Below, piece by piece: positions 24,673 to 32,975 of a stretch of DNA of 64,000 bases; within the stretch, counting starts at the first letter, position 1, and each line of letters opens with the position of its first letter. Both the position numbers and the translations under genes were made by a program. Below the pieces are notes generated by a model. That model was not told the DNA's origin, did not search any database, and was given only the letters and a program-made list of their open reading frames with translations. Source of the stretch: Schaalia dentiphila ATCC 17982 (GTDB taxonomy: Bacteria; Actinomycetota; Actinomycetes; Actinomycetales; Actinomycetaceae); contig NZ_DS264586.1 in NCBI RefSeq assembly GCF_000154225.1, positions 1,022,527 to 1,086,526 on the forward strand. Direction: 5' to 3'.

Positions 24673-26289
24673 ATGAAGACACGCTCCATTGCGGCCTGCG
24701 CCGTCGCAGTCCTCGCCGTCGTCGCGATCGTCCTGACCGTCGTCGGCTACTACGGAACCCAACGCAGGGGACCGGCCCCCTCGACGACGGCCTCGGCCAC
24801 GTCCGCGCCGATCCCCGTGTCCGCGGGGTCCGTGCAGGCCTACTACGATCAGGCGATCGAGTGGGGCGTGTGCGCTGACGGCACCTTCGACACGTTCCAG
24901 GGCGTGAACTCCTCGGACGCCAGCGAGTACCAGTGCGCCTTCCTGAAGGCGCCGCTGGACTGGGAGAACCCCGACGGAGACCAGATCACGCTCGCGCTCG
25001 CGATCCACCGCTCCGGAGCGAAGGAAGCTCCTGCCCTATTCATCAACCCGGGTGGCCCCGGCGGCGCCGTCGTCTCCTCCCTGCCGTACTACGCGACGCA
25101 GGGAATCGGCGAGGCCGTGGTCAACGCCTACGACATCGTGGCCCTCGACCCGCGTGGCGTCGGCGACTCGACCCCCGTGTTCTGCACGACCGACGCCGAG
25201 CGCGACGAGCGTAACGCCGGAGAGGACGAGGACGGCACCCCCGGCGACGAGTCCCCGCAGTCCGCGGTCGCCTCGGCCCGTGAGGATGCCCAAGAGGTCG
25301 CCGCGGGGTGCCGCGAACACTCTGGCACCCTGTACGAGCACATCGACACCGTGAGCGCTGCCCGTGACTTCGACATGGTGCGCGCGGTCCTCGGTCAGGA
25401 GAAGCTCAACCTCCTCGGATACTCCTACGGCACCTTCCTCGGCGCCACCTACGCGGGCCTCTTCCCTGAGCGTGTCGGCCGCTTCGTCCTCGACGGCGCC
25501 TTGGACCCCACGCTTAGCGTCAACGAGGTCTCCGCCCTCCAGATGCGAGGCCTCGACGCCTCACTCCAGCACTGGATCTCCGACTGCGCCACCCAGGCCA
25601 CCTGCCCGATGGGACGCAACCTCCAGGAAGGCATCGAGACCGTGCGCTCGTTCCTCGATTCCCTTGAGGACAACCCGATGCGCACGAACGACCCGAACCG
25701 TCCGCTCACCGAAAACCTTGCAGTCACCGCCCTGACCGGTGCCATGTACAACACGCAGTGGTGGCCTCAGCTCACCCAGGCCTTCGGGATGGCGTGGCAG
25801 AAGAACGACGGCAGTGGTCTGCTCGCCATCGCTGACACGCTGAACTCGCGCAACCCCGACGGCACCTACCAGGACAATTCCTTTGACGCGATCAACGCGA
25901 TCAACAACCTCGACTACTCGCCCGAAGGCACCATCGAGCAGTGGGCCGCACAGGTGGAGACACTCAAGGACGAACTGCCGATCCTCGGCAAGTACGTCGG
26001 CTACCCGTCGGCAAGCCTTGAGGGCTGGCCCACGAAGCACGCGCCCCGCTCGCGCATCACCGCACAGGGAGCCGATCCCATCGTCGTCATCGGCACGACC
26101 CACGACCCGGCGACCCCCTACTCGATGGCACAGGGCCTGTCGGGACAGCTCGCCAGCGGCGTCCTCGTCACCGTCGAAGGCTGGAACCACACCGCCTACC
26201 GCCGCGGCGCCAACCAGTGCGTCACGCGTGCCGTCGAAGACTACTTCGTGAAGGGAATCGTGCCCACCGACGGCCTCATGTGCCAGTAG
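24673..26289 (+). CDS. Anchored alpha/beta-hydrolase, tripeptidyl aminopeptidase type
   Basis: A 538-residue exported serine hydrolase. Residues 6-28 form one N-terminal membrane or signal-anchor helix (AACAVAVLAVVAIVLTVVGY), followed by a Ser/Thr/Ala linker. The catalytic domain shows FINPGGPGGAVVSS (oxyanion loop) and DIVALDPRGVGDSTPVFC. The nucleophile is Ser251 in GYSYGTFLGATYA. The catalytic Asp is probably in GTTHDPATPY and the His in GWNHTAYRRG. These features match the actinobacterial SlpD/E and tripeptidyl aminopeptidase group, which cleaves peptides outside the cell. A TACAAT box ends seven bases before the ATG, so a leaderless start is likely. It is not coupled to holB. Confidence 0.9.
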   Translation: MKTRSIAACAVAVLAVVAIVLTVVGYYGTQRRGPAPSTTASATSAPIPVSAGSVQAYYDQAIEWGVCADGTFDTFQGVNSSDASEYQCAFLKAPLDWENPDGDQITLALAIHRSGAKEAPALFINPGGPGGAVVSSLPYYATQGIGEAVVNAYDIVALDPRGVGDSTPVFCTTDAERDERNAGEDEDGTPGDESPQSAVASAREDAQEVAAGCREHSGTLYEHIDTVSAARDFDMVRAVLGQEKLNLLGYSYGTFLGATYAGLFPERVGRFVLDGALDPTLSVNEVSALQMRGLDASLQHWISDCATQATCPMGRNLQEGIETVRSFLDSLEDNPMRTNDPNRPLTENLAVTALTGAMYNTQWWPQLTQAFGMAWQKNDGSGLLAIADTLNSRNPDGTYQDNSFDAINAINNLDYSPEGTIEQWAAQVETLKDELPILGKYVGYPSASLEGWPTKHAPRSRITAQGADPIVVIGTTHDPATPYSMAQGLSGQLASGVLVTVEGWNHTAYRRGANQCVTRAVEDYFVKGIVPTDGLMCQ

Positions 26290-26328
26290 GGACGTGACTC
26301 ACGACATCCTGCTGTGGGGTGTCCTGGT

Positions 26329-26358
26329 TTGCGTTCGGCGCGATTCGTCCAGTAGAGT
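26329..26358 (+). promoter_or_regulatory. tRNA-Thr promoter
   Basis: TTGCGT (26329-26334), an 18-bp spacer and TAGAGT (26353-26358). The same -35 and spacing serve tRNA-Ser at 5923. Confidence 0.5.
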
Positions 26359-26404
26359 TGTGCCGTTGCCTGCACGCCCCGGAAACGGTGGAACGGCAGG
26401 CGCG

Positions 26405-26477
26405 GCCGCCTTAGCTCAGTCGGCAGAGCGATTCACTCGTAATGAATAGGTCGTGGGTTCGATTCCCACAGGCGGCT
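26405..26477 (+). tRNA. tRNA-Thr (anticodon CGU)
   Basis: A 73-base tRNA. The acceptor stem GCCGCCT (26405-26411) pairs with AGGCGGC (26470-26476), discriminator T. The anticodon stem ATTCA/TGAAT encloses CTCGTAA, giving CGU. D-loop and T-loop (GGTTCGATTCC) consensus are present. CCA is not encoded. It reads ACG codons. Confidence 0.95.
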
Positions 26478-26482
26478 CAGAT

Positions 26483-26513
26483 ACGCCCACCCGGTTCCGG
26501 GTGGGCGTTTTTG
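26483..26513 (+). terminator. Intrinsic terminator after tRNA-Thr
   Basis: ACGCCCACCCGG (26483-26494), loop TT, CCGGGTGGGCGT (26497-26508) and a TTTTT run. Confidence 0.92.
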
Positions 26514-26569
26514 TATGCGTTGACGGGCCGGGCTGCTTTGTGCGCCCGTGGGCGGCGGCCCGCCCGCGA

Positions 26570-26790
26570 GATCGCCACACGCGAGCCTGCGGCTCGGAGT
26601 GGTCGATCTCGAAGCCCGGCCAGGCCCCGCCGCCGCCCACAGGCGCCGCAGCCAGGCCCTCCGGACCCTCCGGCGTCCTCCACACCAGTGGGGCTGGGTC
26701 GCTGTTATCTGGTTCGGCGCGTCGTCTCGAAACCCAGCCAGGCCCCGTCGCCGCCCGCGGCACTGCGGCCAGGACCTGTCGACCAGGCGG
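26570..26790. repeat. H-type GC-rich intergenic repeat block, copy 2
   Basis: Contains CTCCGGCGTCCTCCACACCA near 26667 and a duplicated CTCGAARCCCRGCCAGGCCCC (about 26608 and 26729). It is related to 6118-6345 and 48880-49260. No gene is supported here. Confidence 0.6.
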
Positions 26791-26798
26791 CTCGGTTG

Positions 26799-26964
26799 TC
26801 TGAAACCCATGTCGCCTTTGCTCGTGCGTGTTTGCGTGGGTTTGAAACCGCCATCGCCTTTGCAGGTGAGAAACGGGTGTTTTTGGTGCGTTTTTCGGCT
26901 GCAGTGGTGATGCCGGTTTCAGCGGTTCCTTGTTGGGGGTGAGCAGTGGTGTTGTTGGTTTCAA
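26799..26964. repeat. B array 2: GAAACC/GGTTTC array, 42-bp period
   Basis: GAAACC at 26802 and 26844; GGTTTC ending at 26920 and 26962. Both spacings are exactly 42 bp and the inner distance is 76, as in copy 3 (75 in copy 1). Confidence 0.8.
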
Positions 26965-26988
26965 TGCCTCCGCGTTGTCGCGCCGTGT

Positions 26989-27150
26989 GCGCGAAAAAGT
27001 TCGCCCTGCTTGGTCTGATGGTGGGCGTGAGCGCGACAAAGTTCACCCTGCGCACGAAAAATGGCACAAAATTGGCGTTTTGTGGAGTGCTGGGCGAACT
27101 TTTTCGCGGAAATGCTGCTGGAGGGGCGGTGTTGGGCGAGTTTTTTCGCG
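26989..27150. repeat. C array 2: AAAGTTCGCCC/GGGCGAACTTT array, 42-bp period
   Basis: AAAGTT at 26996 and 27038 (42 bp apart). Inverted units place the AACTTT end at 27102 and its variant at 27144 (42 bp apart). The inner distance is 64 bp. The centre contains GGCACAAAATTGGCGTTTTGT. It is the complete 2+2 form. Confidence 0.8.
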
Positions 27151-27240
27151 CCAACCGGTGCCGTGCCCAGGTCCTGTAGGCGATGCGGCGCACTTCAGGC
27201 GGCTGCGATGGGGGTTTTGCGCCATGCGAACCCCTCTAAC

Positions 27241-27398
27241 GGCGTGTCGCCGGTGTGTCGGACCTTTGGATGGCGTCATTCCCCCCGATTGGTGGCGGTG
27301 AGCTCGCAGTTTGCGGGGGTGTCGTGGCCAAACTGCAGACCCATTGGGTGAAAAGAACCCAAAACCGACTGCTGTGGCTGAATGGGTCTGCGATTTGG
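27241..27398. repeat. G element, copy 2: conserved block plus hairpin
   Basis: TGTCGCCGGTGTGTCGGA and GGCGTCATTCCCCC repeat the block at 8895-8935. The terminal hairpin pairs CCAAACTGCAGACCCATT (27328-27345) with AATGGGTCTGCGATTTGG (27381-27398). Stem bases differ from copy 1 in a compensatory way. Confidence 0.7.
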
Positions 27399-27429
27399 CG
27401 GAATCGATCGCTGTCGTGGTGCGCTGTTC

Positions 27430-27575
27430 GCGCGTAAACCCGCTATTGCGAGTGTTAACCCGTTATTTGGAGTGTGGGCGGGGCTGCCTAAGTTCGCATT
27501 AGCGGGTTAACGTGCGGGTTAGAGGGCCAACGTGCGCATTAGCGGGTTCACGTGCGCGTTGAAGGGTTAGTGTGG
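27430..27575. repeat. A array 3: symmetric 20-bp array (2 + dyad + 4)
   Basis: Two 20-bp units at 27430 and 27450, a degenerate 26-bp dyad at 27470-27495, and four inverted units at 27496, 27516, 27536 and 27556 (for example GCATTAGCGGGTTAACGTGC). From 27576 to the iron-box site at 27777 I see nothing definite. Confidence 0.78.
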
Positions 27576-27776
27576 CCGTTGCTAGGGTCTTGGCCGCCAC
27601 TCGTTGGATGTGCGTGCGCGCGGGAAGCGTACCGACCGGGGCAGGGCTTCAGCGGTGCTTCAATTCCGCCGTTCCTCTTGAGGCCCTACAACCTCATGAG
27701 GACTCGCGACCTTAGCGGGTCTCACGACTGGAGTGCTCCCAGGCATGTGTGGGAGGCAACCGTGGCCTCGGGTAAG

Positions 27777-27795
27777 ATTGGTTAGGCGAACCTGG
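27777..27795. promoter_or_regulatory. DtxR/IdeR-type iron box candidate upstream of dps
   Basis: ATTGGTTAGGCGAACCTGG matches the actinobacterial iron-box consensus TTAGGTTAGCCTAACCTAA at 13 of 19 positions, counted by eye, with an internal GGTT/AACC dyad. Iron-dependent control of dps by a DtxR-like regulator is inferred. Confidence 0.5.
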
Positions 27796-27876
27796 GTCGA
27801 AAAATGAAAACGTCAATGATCTTAAAACGCTGAAATCCGAGGATTATTCCCTCGCAACAACGAGATAGTGAAACAT

Positions 27877-27904
27877 TTGACTAAAGGGCTGTTAGCACTA
27901 GAAA
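27877..27904 (+). promoter_or_regulatory. Candidate dps promoter
   Basis: TTGACT (27877-27882), a 16-bp spacer and TAGAAA (27899-27904), within an A/T-richer stretch about 95 bases before the dps start. Confidence 0.4.
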
Positions 27905-27998
27905 TCCTGGGACCAAAGGGCCAAGATTGATGTGTCTGAAGGGCATGGCCCCACAAGGGTGAGCCCCGTACCGAATACACATGCAGAGGAGAAACAAC

Positions 27999-28469
27999 AT
28001 GACCGTTGAGTCCACCGGCTTCAAGGCTTCCGACGTTCTCGCAGGCAACCTGCAGAAGGTCCTCACCGACGTGACCGCTCTGTCCCTCGTGGGCAAGCAG
28101 CTGCACTGGAACATCACCGGCGAGGGCTTCCGCTCGCTGCACCTCTACCTCGACGAGGTCGTGGATATCGCCCGCGAGGCCTCCGACGAGGTCGCCGAGC
28201 GCATGCGCGCCCTCCAGGTCGTCCCCAATGGCCTGCCCGAGGTCGTCGCCCAGCGCAACACCCTGCCGACCGTCCCCGAGACGATCATCAAGACCTCTGA
28301 CGCCGAGGAGCTCGCCGTCGCCGTCATCAACGCGACCGTCGGCACCATGCGCGACGTGCACGAGAAGGTCGACGCCGAGGACTCCGCCTCCGCCGACATC
28401 CTCAACGACTACATCCGCCGCCTCGAGCAGCAGGCGTGGTTCATCCGTTCGCAGAACGGCCAGGCCTGA
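27999..28469 (+). CDS. dps: Dps family DNA-protecting ferritin-like protein
   Basis: A 156-residue four-helix protein that forms a dodecamer, oxidises Fe(II) with hydrogen peroxide, and stores the iron. The ferroxidase signature is present: SLVGKQLHWNITGEGFRSLH, then YLDEVVDIAREASDEVAERM, with the His, Asp and Glu ligands expected at the subunit interface. ATG at 27999 follows GAGGAG; the upstream ATG at 27981 has no ribosome site. The gene is single, ending in the hairpin at 28526. A probable iron box 200 bases upstream suggests control by iron. The N-terminal tail is short and not especially basic, so DNA binding itself is uncertain. Confidence 0.95.
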   Translation: MTVESTGFKASDVLAGNLQKVLTDVTALSLVGKQLHWNITGEGFRSLHLYLDEVVDIAREASDEVAERMRALQVVPNGLPEVVAQRNTLPTVPETIIKTSDAEELAVAVINATVGTMRDVHEKVDAEDSASADILNDYIRRLEQQAWFIRSQNGQA

Positions 28470-28525
28470 GCCTGACTCCTCCGTGAGGAGGGCGCGAGTC
28501 GCCTAGGCTCGCATCAAACAACGTG

Positions 28526-28560
28526 GGGTGCCCCGCCTGTTGCAGGCGGGGCACCCTTGT
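28526..28560 (+). terminator. dps terminator
   Basis: GGGTGCCCCGCCTG (28526-28539) pairs with CAGGCGGGGCACCC (28543-28556), a perfect 14-bp stem followed by TTGT. Confidence 0.8.
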
Positions 28561-28657
28561 GCGTGGACGAGGGGCGCGTGCAAGCCGCTCAATCGGTGAT
28601 CCAGGGAGGTGACACCGCGTCAGCGACACGGGGGAACGTGAACATTAGGCTGGTGGC

Positions 28658-29701
28658 GTGACGAACTCCCAGGACACAGCAGCCACCACTTCGGCGTCGA
28701 ACCACGCGCAGCAGGGTGAGGTGCCGCCCGCCCTCGTCCTCGTCAACCTGGGGACGCCGACCGCCCCCGAGCCCGGCCCGGTACGCGCCTTCCTGCGTGA
28801 GTTCCTCTCCGACCGCCGCGTCATCGAGATGAGCCCGCTCCTGTGGAAGCCCATCTTGGAGGGCATCATCCTGCGAGTCCGGCCGCGCGAGGTCGCGGGC
28901 AAGTACCGCAGCATCTGGATGGACGAGGGCTCGCCCCTCATGCACTACACCCGCGAGCAGGCCCGCCTCCTCGGCGAGCGCCTGCCGGGCGTGCGCGTCG
29001 AGGTCGCGATGCGCTACGGCCAGCCCTCGATCGGCTCGGTCCTGGACCGCCTGCACGCCGAGGGAGTGCGCCGCGTGGCGATCCTGCCCGCCTACCCGCA
29101 GTACGCGGCCTCGACGGTGACGACGATCAACGACGCGGTCGCCCAGTGGATCGGCCGCAACCGCGACGGCTTCGAGCTGCGCCTGCACCGCTCCTTCCCC
29201 GCCGCCCCCGCGTACATAGAGGCGCTGGCGACCGCCCTCGAACGCCATTGGGAGCGAGTGGGACGCCCGAACTTCCTGACGGGGGACCGCATCGTCGTCT
29301 CCTTCCACTCGATCCCGGTCGCCATGGACGAGGCCGGGGACCCCTACCGCGCCGAGTGCCGTCATACGGTCGCCGCCCTCGAGTCGCGCCTGGGCCTGGC
29401 GATGGGGTCCCTGACGGCCACCTTCCAGTCCGTGTTCGGGCGAGCCGAGTGGCTGGGTCCGCAGACCATCGAGGAGATGGCCGAGCTGGGCGCCGCGAAG
29501 TGCCCGCGCGTGGACGTCATCTGCCCGGGCTTCATGGCGGATTGCCTGGAGACTCTCGAGGAGATCGACCAGCTCAACCGCGAGACCTTCGTCGAGGCCG
29601 GGGGAGGGGACTTCCACTATGTGCCGTGGGGCAATGACTCGGAGGGCGCGGTCGCGTCCCTGGAGGAGCAGGCGCGCATCGCCCTCGCCGGCTGGGTGTA
29701 G
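28658..29701 (+). CDS. hemH: Ferrochelatase
   Basis: A 347-residue enzyme inserting ferrous iron into a porphyrin, the last or near-last step of haem synthesis. The N-terminus (after about 22 residues) reads ALVLVNLGTPTAPEPGPVRA, then FLSDRRVIEMSPLLW, and GSPLMHYTREQA. The catalytic histidine is in VVSFHSIPVAMDE. The NLGTP start and the LSDRRV block are those of the Gram-negative type; most actinobacterial enzymes known to me start with a different SFGGPEGP-like motif. GTG at 28658 is the start, six bases after a TAGGCT box, hence probably leaderless. No other haem genes are nearby; dps lies just upstream. Confidence 0.93.
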   Translation: MTNSQDTAATTSASNHAQQGEVPPALVLVNLGTPTAPEPGPVRAFLREFLSDRRVIEMSPLLWKPILEGIILRVRPREVAGKYRSIWMDEGSPLMHYTREQARLLGERLPGVRVEVAMRYGQPSIGSVLDRLHAEGVRRVAILPAYPQYAASTVTTINDAVAQWIGRNRDGFELRLHRSFPAAPAYIEALATALERHWERVGRPNFLTGDRIVVSFHSIPVAMDEAGDPYRAECRHTVAALESRLGLAMGSLTATFQSVFGRAEWLGPQTIEEMAELGAAKCPRVDVICPGFMADCLETLEEIDQLNRETFVEAGGGDFHYVPWGNDSEGAVASLEEQARIALAGWV

Positions 29702-29762
29702 GCGCGCGCTGTCACAATTGACCGGCGGACGAAACCCTTCGGCATCGGTGGCCCCGGCCTCG

Positions 29763-29768
29763 TAGCGT
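29763..29768 (+). promoter_or_regulatory. -10 box of leaderless metB-like transcript
   Basis: TAGCGT ends six bases before ATG 29775 and overlaps a copy of CCCCGGCCTCGT at 29752-29763. Confidence 0.45.
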
Positions 29769-29774
29769 GGAGGC

Positions 29775-30977
29775 ATGAGCACGCCTGACTGTACGACCTT
29801 CGCAACGCTGGCCATCCACGCCGGGTTTGACCCGGACCCGATTACGGGCGACGTGGTGCCTCCGATTCACGTCGCTTCGACGTTCGTGCAGGATCGGCCC
29901 GGCGAGCTGCGAGAAGGCTACGAGTACGGGCGCTGCGGCAACCCGACGACCAACGCGTTCGCGGGCGCGCTCGCGGCCCTGGAGGGGGCGACGCACGGCT
30001 TTGCGTTCCCCTCGGGCATGAGCGCCGAGGACACGGTGATCCGCCTGCTGGCGCGCCCCGGCGACCACGTCGTGCATTCGACCGACGTGTACGGCGGCAC
30101 CCACAAGCTCCTGAGCGTCATCAAGCCCGCTGAGGGCATCACCTCCGAGGCCGTGGACCTCACCGACCTGGCCGAGGCCGAGCGAGTGATTCGCGGGTCG
30201 CGCCCGCAGATCGTGTGGGTGGAGACGCCCTCGAACCCGTTCCTGCTGGTTACGGATATCGCCGCGATCGCGGCCCTCACGCACGAGGTGGGGGGCCTGC
30301 TGATCGTGGATAACACCTTCGCGACGCCGGTCCTGCAGCGCCCCCTCGAGCTAGGCGCGGACGTCGTCGTGCACTCGACGACCAAGTACGTGGGCGGCCA
30401 CTCTGACGTGGTCGGCGGCGCCTTCATTCTGCGCGACGGCCTGGAGCTGCCCGCGCACGTCGAGCCCTTCTTTGGGGAGCGTGACGCCGCCGCCGAGGCC
30501 GTCAAGCTGCAGATGGCTCTCGGGCACGTGCCCTCCCCGCGCGACACGTACCTGGCCCATCGCGGCCTGAAGACCCTGGCCCTGCGGGTGGAGCGTCACT
30601 GTGAGAACGCGCAGAAGGTCGCCGAGTTCCTGGCCGCCCACCCGAAGGTCACCGCGGTCCACTATCCGGGGCTGGCCTCGGACCCGGGTTACGAGCTGGC
30701 TCAGCGTCAGAACCCGGCCGGCGTGGGAGGCGTGCTCTCCTTCCAGGTCGCCACCGAGGAGGCCGCGATCGAGCTGACGACGCGCACGCGCGTCTTTGCC
30801 CTGGCAGCGTCCCTGGGCGCGCCGGAGTCCCTCATCGAGCACCCGGCGATCATGACGCACTCGACGCGCGTGGGAGGCGTGGGCGGCGTGCCCGGCACGC
30901 TCCTGCGCCTTGCGGTCGGACTGGAGGACGCGAATGATCTGATCGCGGACCTGGATCAGGCGCTCGCGCAGATCTGA
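29775..30977 (+). CDS. metB: Cystathionine gamma-synthase/lyase family PLP enzyme
   Basis: A 400-residue fold-type I PLP enzyme of the Cys/Met metabolism group. Diagnostic segments: ATLAIHAGFDPDPITGDVVP, YEYGRCGNPTTNAFAGALAA, FPSGMSAEDTVIRLL, DNTFATPVLQRPLELGADVV, and the PLP lysine in VHSTTKYVGGHSDVVGG (about residue 204). It makes cystathionine from an activated homoserine and cysteine or splits cystathionine to cysteine; synthase and lyase cannot be separated by eye. It is probably leaderless. Convergent with the ClC gene, 71 bases apart. Confidence 0.93.
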   Translation: MSTPDCTTFATLAIHAGFDPDPITGDVVPPIHVASTFVQDRPGELREGYEYGRCGNPTTNAFAGALAALEGATHGFAFPSGMSAEDTVIRLLARPGDHVVHSTDVYGGTHKLLSVIKPAEGITSEAVDLTDLAEAERVIRGSRPQIVWVETPSNPFLLVTDIAAIAALTHEVGGLLIVDNTFATPVLQRPLELGADVVVHSTTKYVGGHSDVVGGAFILRDGLELPAHVEPFFGERDAAAEAVKLQMALGHVPSPRDTYLAHRGLKTLALRVERHCENAQKVAEFLAAHPKVTAVHYPGLASDPGYELAQRQNPAGVGGVLSFQVATEEAAIELTTRTRVFALAASLGAPESLIEHPAIMTHSTRVGGVGGVPGTLLRLAVGLEDANDLIADLDQALAQI

Positions 30978-31048
30978 GGTTCCTCTCCTCGGGGACGAGG
31001 CCGGGGTTCCCCGGGCGGTGACGCGCGGTGAGGGGTGGGACCGGCGGC

Positions 31049-32290
31049 TCAGCGGACGCTGCGACCTACTGACGTGCGGTTGCTCAGCCAGGTCGCGGCC
31101 GCCGTCGCGCCGCCGACGGCGAGGACCGCAGGCACGAGGATCGTGGCGCCCTGGCCGGTAAACTCGATGACCAGGATGAGCCCCGTGAAGGGCGCCTTCA
31201 TGGACGTGCCGAGGAATGCGGCCGCCCCGATGAACGCAAATGCGGCTATCTCGGATCCGGGCCAGGCGGCCGCCCACGGCAAGCCGATGACGGCCCCCAG
31301 TCCCGCGCCGAGTGCGACAGCGGGGGTCAGGACGCCGCCCCAGCCTCCCGCGCCGATCGTCAGGAACGTGGTGGCCGTCTTGGCGAGGAGGATCAACAGC
31401 GCGAACGCGAGTCCCGCGCCCGCCGCCCATGTCGCATCGAACTGTGTCTGTGCGCTGGCCTGCCCGTTGCCGAGCACTGATGGAATGCGGGTGGAGACCA
31501 GGCCGACGATGACGAACGCGAGCGGCAGGGTGATGAGGATGCGCCAGTCGCGCGGTCGGATCGCGCCGGTGCGTGCGACGGCCTCTTTGAATGCCCGCCC
31601 CGCGGCGCCGAGCACCGGCCCCATGAGCGCGCCGAAGACCGTCAGGGATAGCGATGGCGTGAGGGGCGGGACCGTGTAGAAGAAGGCCGGCCTCGTGAAT
31701 CCTGTGGAGACGAGGACCGCGATCCCCGAGGTGATGAGCGCGGGGGCGACGGCACGCGCGGACAGGGAGACGAGGAGGATCTCGAGGGTGTAGATCGTGC
31801 CCGACAGGGGGATCGAGTACACGGCGGCTAGGCCTGCGCCCGCGCCGCACGCGACGATGATGCGCCGGTCCTCGGGGGTGAGGCCGAGGCAGTCGGCGGC
31901 GGCCGCGCTGAACGCGGCGGCCATCTCGCGTGGGGCGACCTCGCGCCCCACGGAGGCGCCGAGGCCGACGATGAGAACCTGGGTCAGGGCGTGCCAGGTG
32001 GCGCGCAGGGGAGGCATGGGGGTCCCACCCACGGCGCCGGACACCGAAGTGACGGCCGTGTTGCGGCGGAACAGCAGGAACCAGGACAGGGCGCCGACGA
32101 CACCGGCGAGCGTCAAGATCCCGACGCGACGGGCGGGAGAAACCGCACTCACGGCTTCCAGGAGAGTGCCGCCGTGCATGTCCCAGGCGATCGCCTGGAT
32201 CCAGTGGAGCAGATGGATGCACGCCAGGCCGACGAGGCCGGCGATGATCCCGGTGAGGAGTGTTGCGACCGCGAGGCGGCGCGTGCTCAT
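31049..32290 (-). CDS. ClC family chloride channel or exchanger
   Basis: A 413-residue membrane protein with about eleven hydrophobic segments. The ClC selectivity motifs are present in modified form: GGTPMPP for GSGIP, GASVGREVAPREMAA for GKEGP (the gating glutamate is kept but the following Gly is Val), and GAGGWGGVLTPAVALGAGLG for GxFxP. The C-terminal helix reads SMKAPFTGLILVIEFTGQG. No CBS domains. The start at 32290 overlaps the marR stop (ATGA); an ATG two codons upstream is also possible. Coupling with a MarR regulator suggests inducible acid or halide handling, which is inference. Confidence 0.88.
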   Translation of the reverse strand: MSTRRLAVATLLTGIIAGLVGLACIHLLHWIQAIAWDMHGGTLLEAVSAVSPARRVGILTLAGVVGALSWFLLFRRNTAVTSVSGAVGGTPMPPLRATWHALTQVLIVGLGASVGREVAPREMAAAFSAAAADCLGLTPEDRRIIVACGAGAGLAAVYSIPLSGTIYTLEILLVSLSARAVAPALITSGIAVLVSTGFTRPAFFYTVPPLTPSLSLTVFGALMGPVLGAAGRAFKEAVARTGAIRPRDWRILITLPLAFVIVGLVSTRIPSVLGNGQASAQTQFDATWAAGAGLAFALLILLAKTATTFLTIGAGGWGGVLTPAVALGAGLGAVIGLPWAAAWPGSEIAAFAFIGAAAFLGTSMKAPFTGLILVIEFTGQGATILVPAVLAVGGATAAATWLSNRTSVGRSVR

Positions 32291-32748
32291 GGACATGGCG
32301 TATCGGAGTCGAGGCGTTCGCTCACCCGCGTGAACAGGCCGGTGAGCATGTCGATCTCCTCCGGCGTGATGTCGTCGAGGAACAGGCGGCGGATGACATC
32401 GCGCTGGACCAGGGCGGCCTCGTCGAAGAGGGTCTTGCCGGCCGGCGTCAGGGAGACGAGGCCTCCGCGGCCGTCGCCTTCGCAGGGGCGGCGCTCGATG
32501 AGGCCTCGGGATTCGAGGCGCTTCATCGTGTGGGTGAGGCGCGAGCGTGAGAAGACGACCTGGTGGGCCAGGAGGGAGGGGCGTACGCCTTCCTCGCCGG
32601 CGCGGTCGGTCATGAGCAGTACAGAGTATTCGGGCATCGACAGACCGGCCTTGCACTTGAGGGCGGCTTCGATGCGCTCGGTGAGGCGAGCCGTTGTCGT
32701 GAAGTAGAGCTCCCAGGCCGCCGCTCGGGGGTGGTGTGCTCGGCTCAC
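32287..32748 (-). CDS. MarR family transcriptional regulator
   Basis: A 153-residue winged-helix regulator. The pattern of MarR is clear: LSMPEYSVLLMTDRAGEEGV, PSLLAHQVVFSRSRLTHTMK, then RLESRGLIERRPCEGDGRGG and the wing VSLTPAGKTLFDEAA. GTG at 32748 follows GAGGAG at correct spacing and is chosen over an upstream ATG at 32850. Its stop overlaps the ClC start, so they form a two-gene operon. MarR proteins usually repress their own operon and release on binding a small ligand; the A/T-rich stretch at 32800-32840 is the place to look for the operator. Confidence 0.93.
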   Translation of the reverse strand: MSRAHHPRAAAWELYFTTTARLTERIEAALKCKAGLSMPEYSVLLMTDRAGEEGVRPSLLAHQVVFSRSRLTHTMKRLESRGLIERRPCEGDGRGGLVSLTPAGKTLFDEAALVQRDVIRRLFLDDITPEEIDMLTGLFTRVSERLDSDTPCP

Positions 32749-32975
32749 TGGATCTCCTCGTTCAATGCTTCCGGGTGAGGCCGAATCGGCCTCGGGCTGC
32801 CTACGAGTATAACTTTCAATTAGACCTAGGTATAAATCGGTGCAGCGCACGTCACGTTCTCAGAATGAATGATTGAATGATCTGAATTGTTTGAATTGCG
32901 CTACTCTAATTGCAGTGCAATACGCATCTGAACTCGTCAGAGAATGAATCCAAATACTTCGAGAGGAATGAATAC

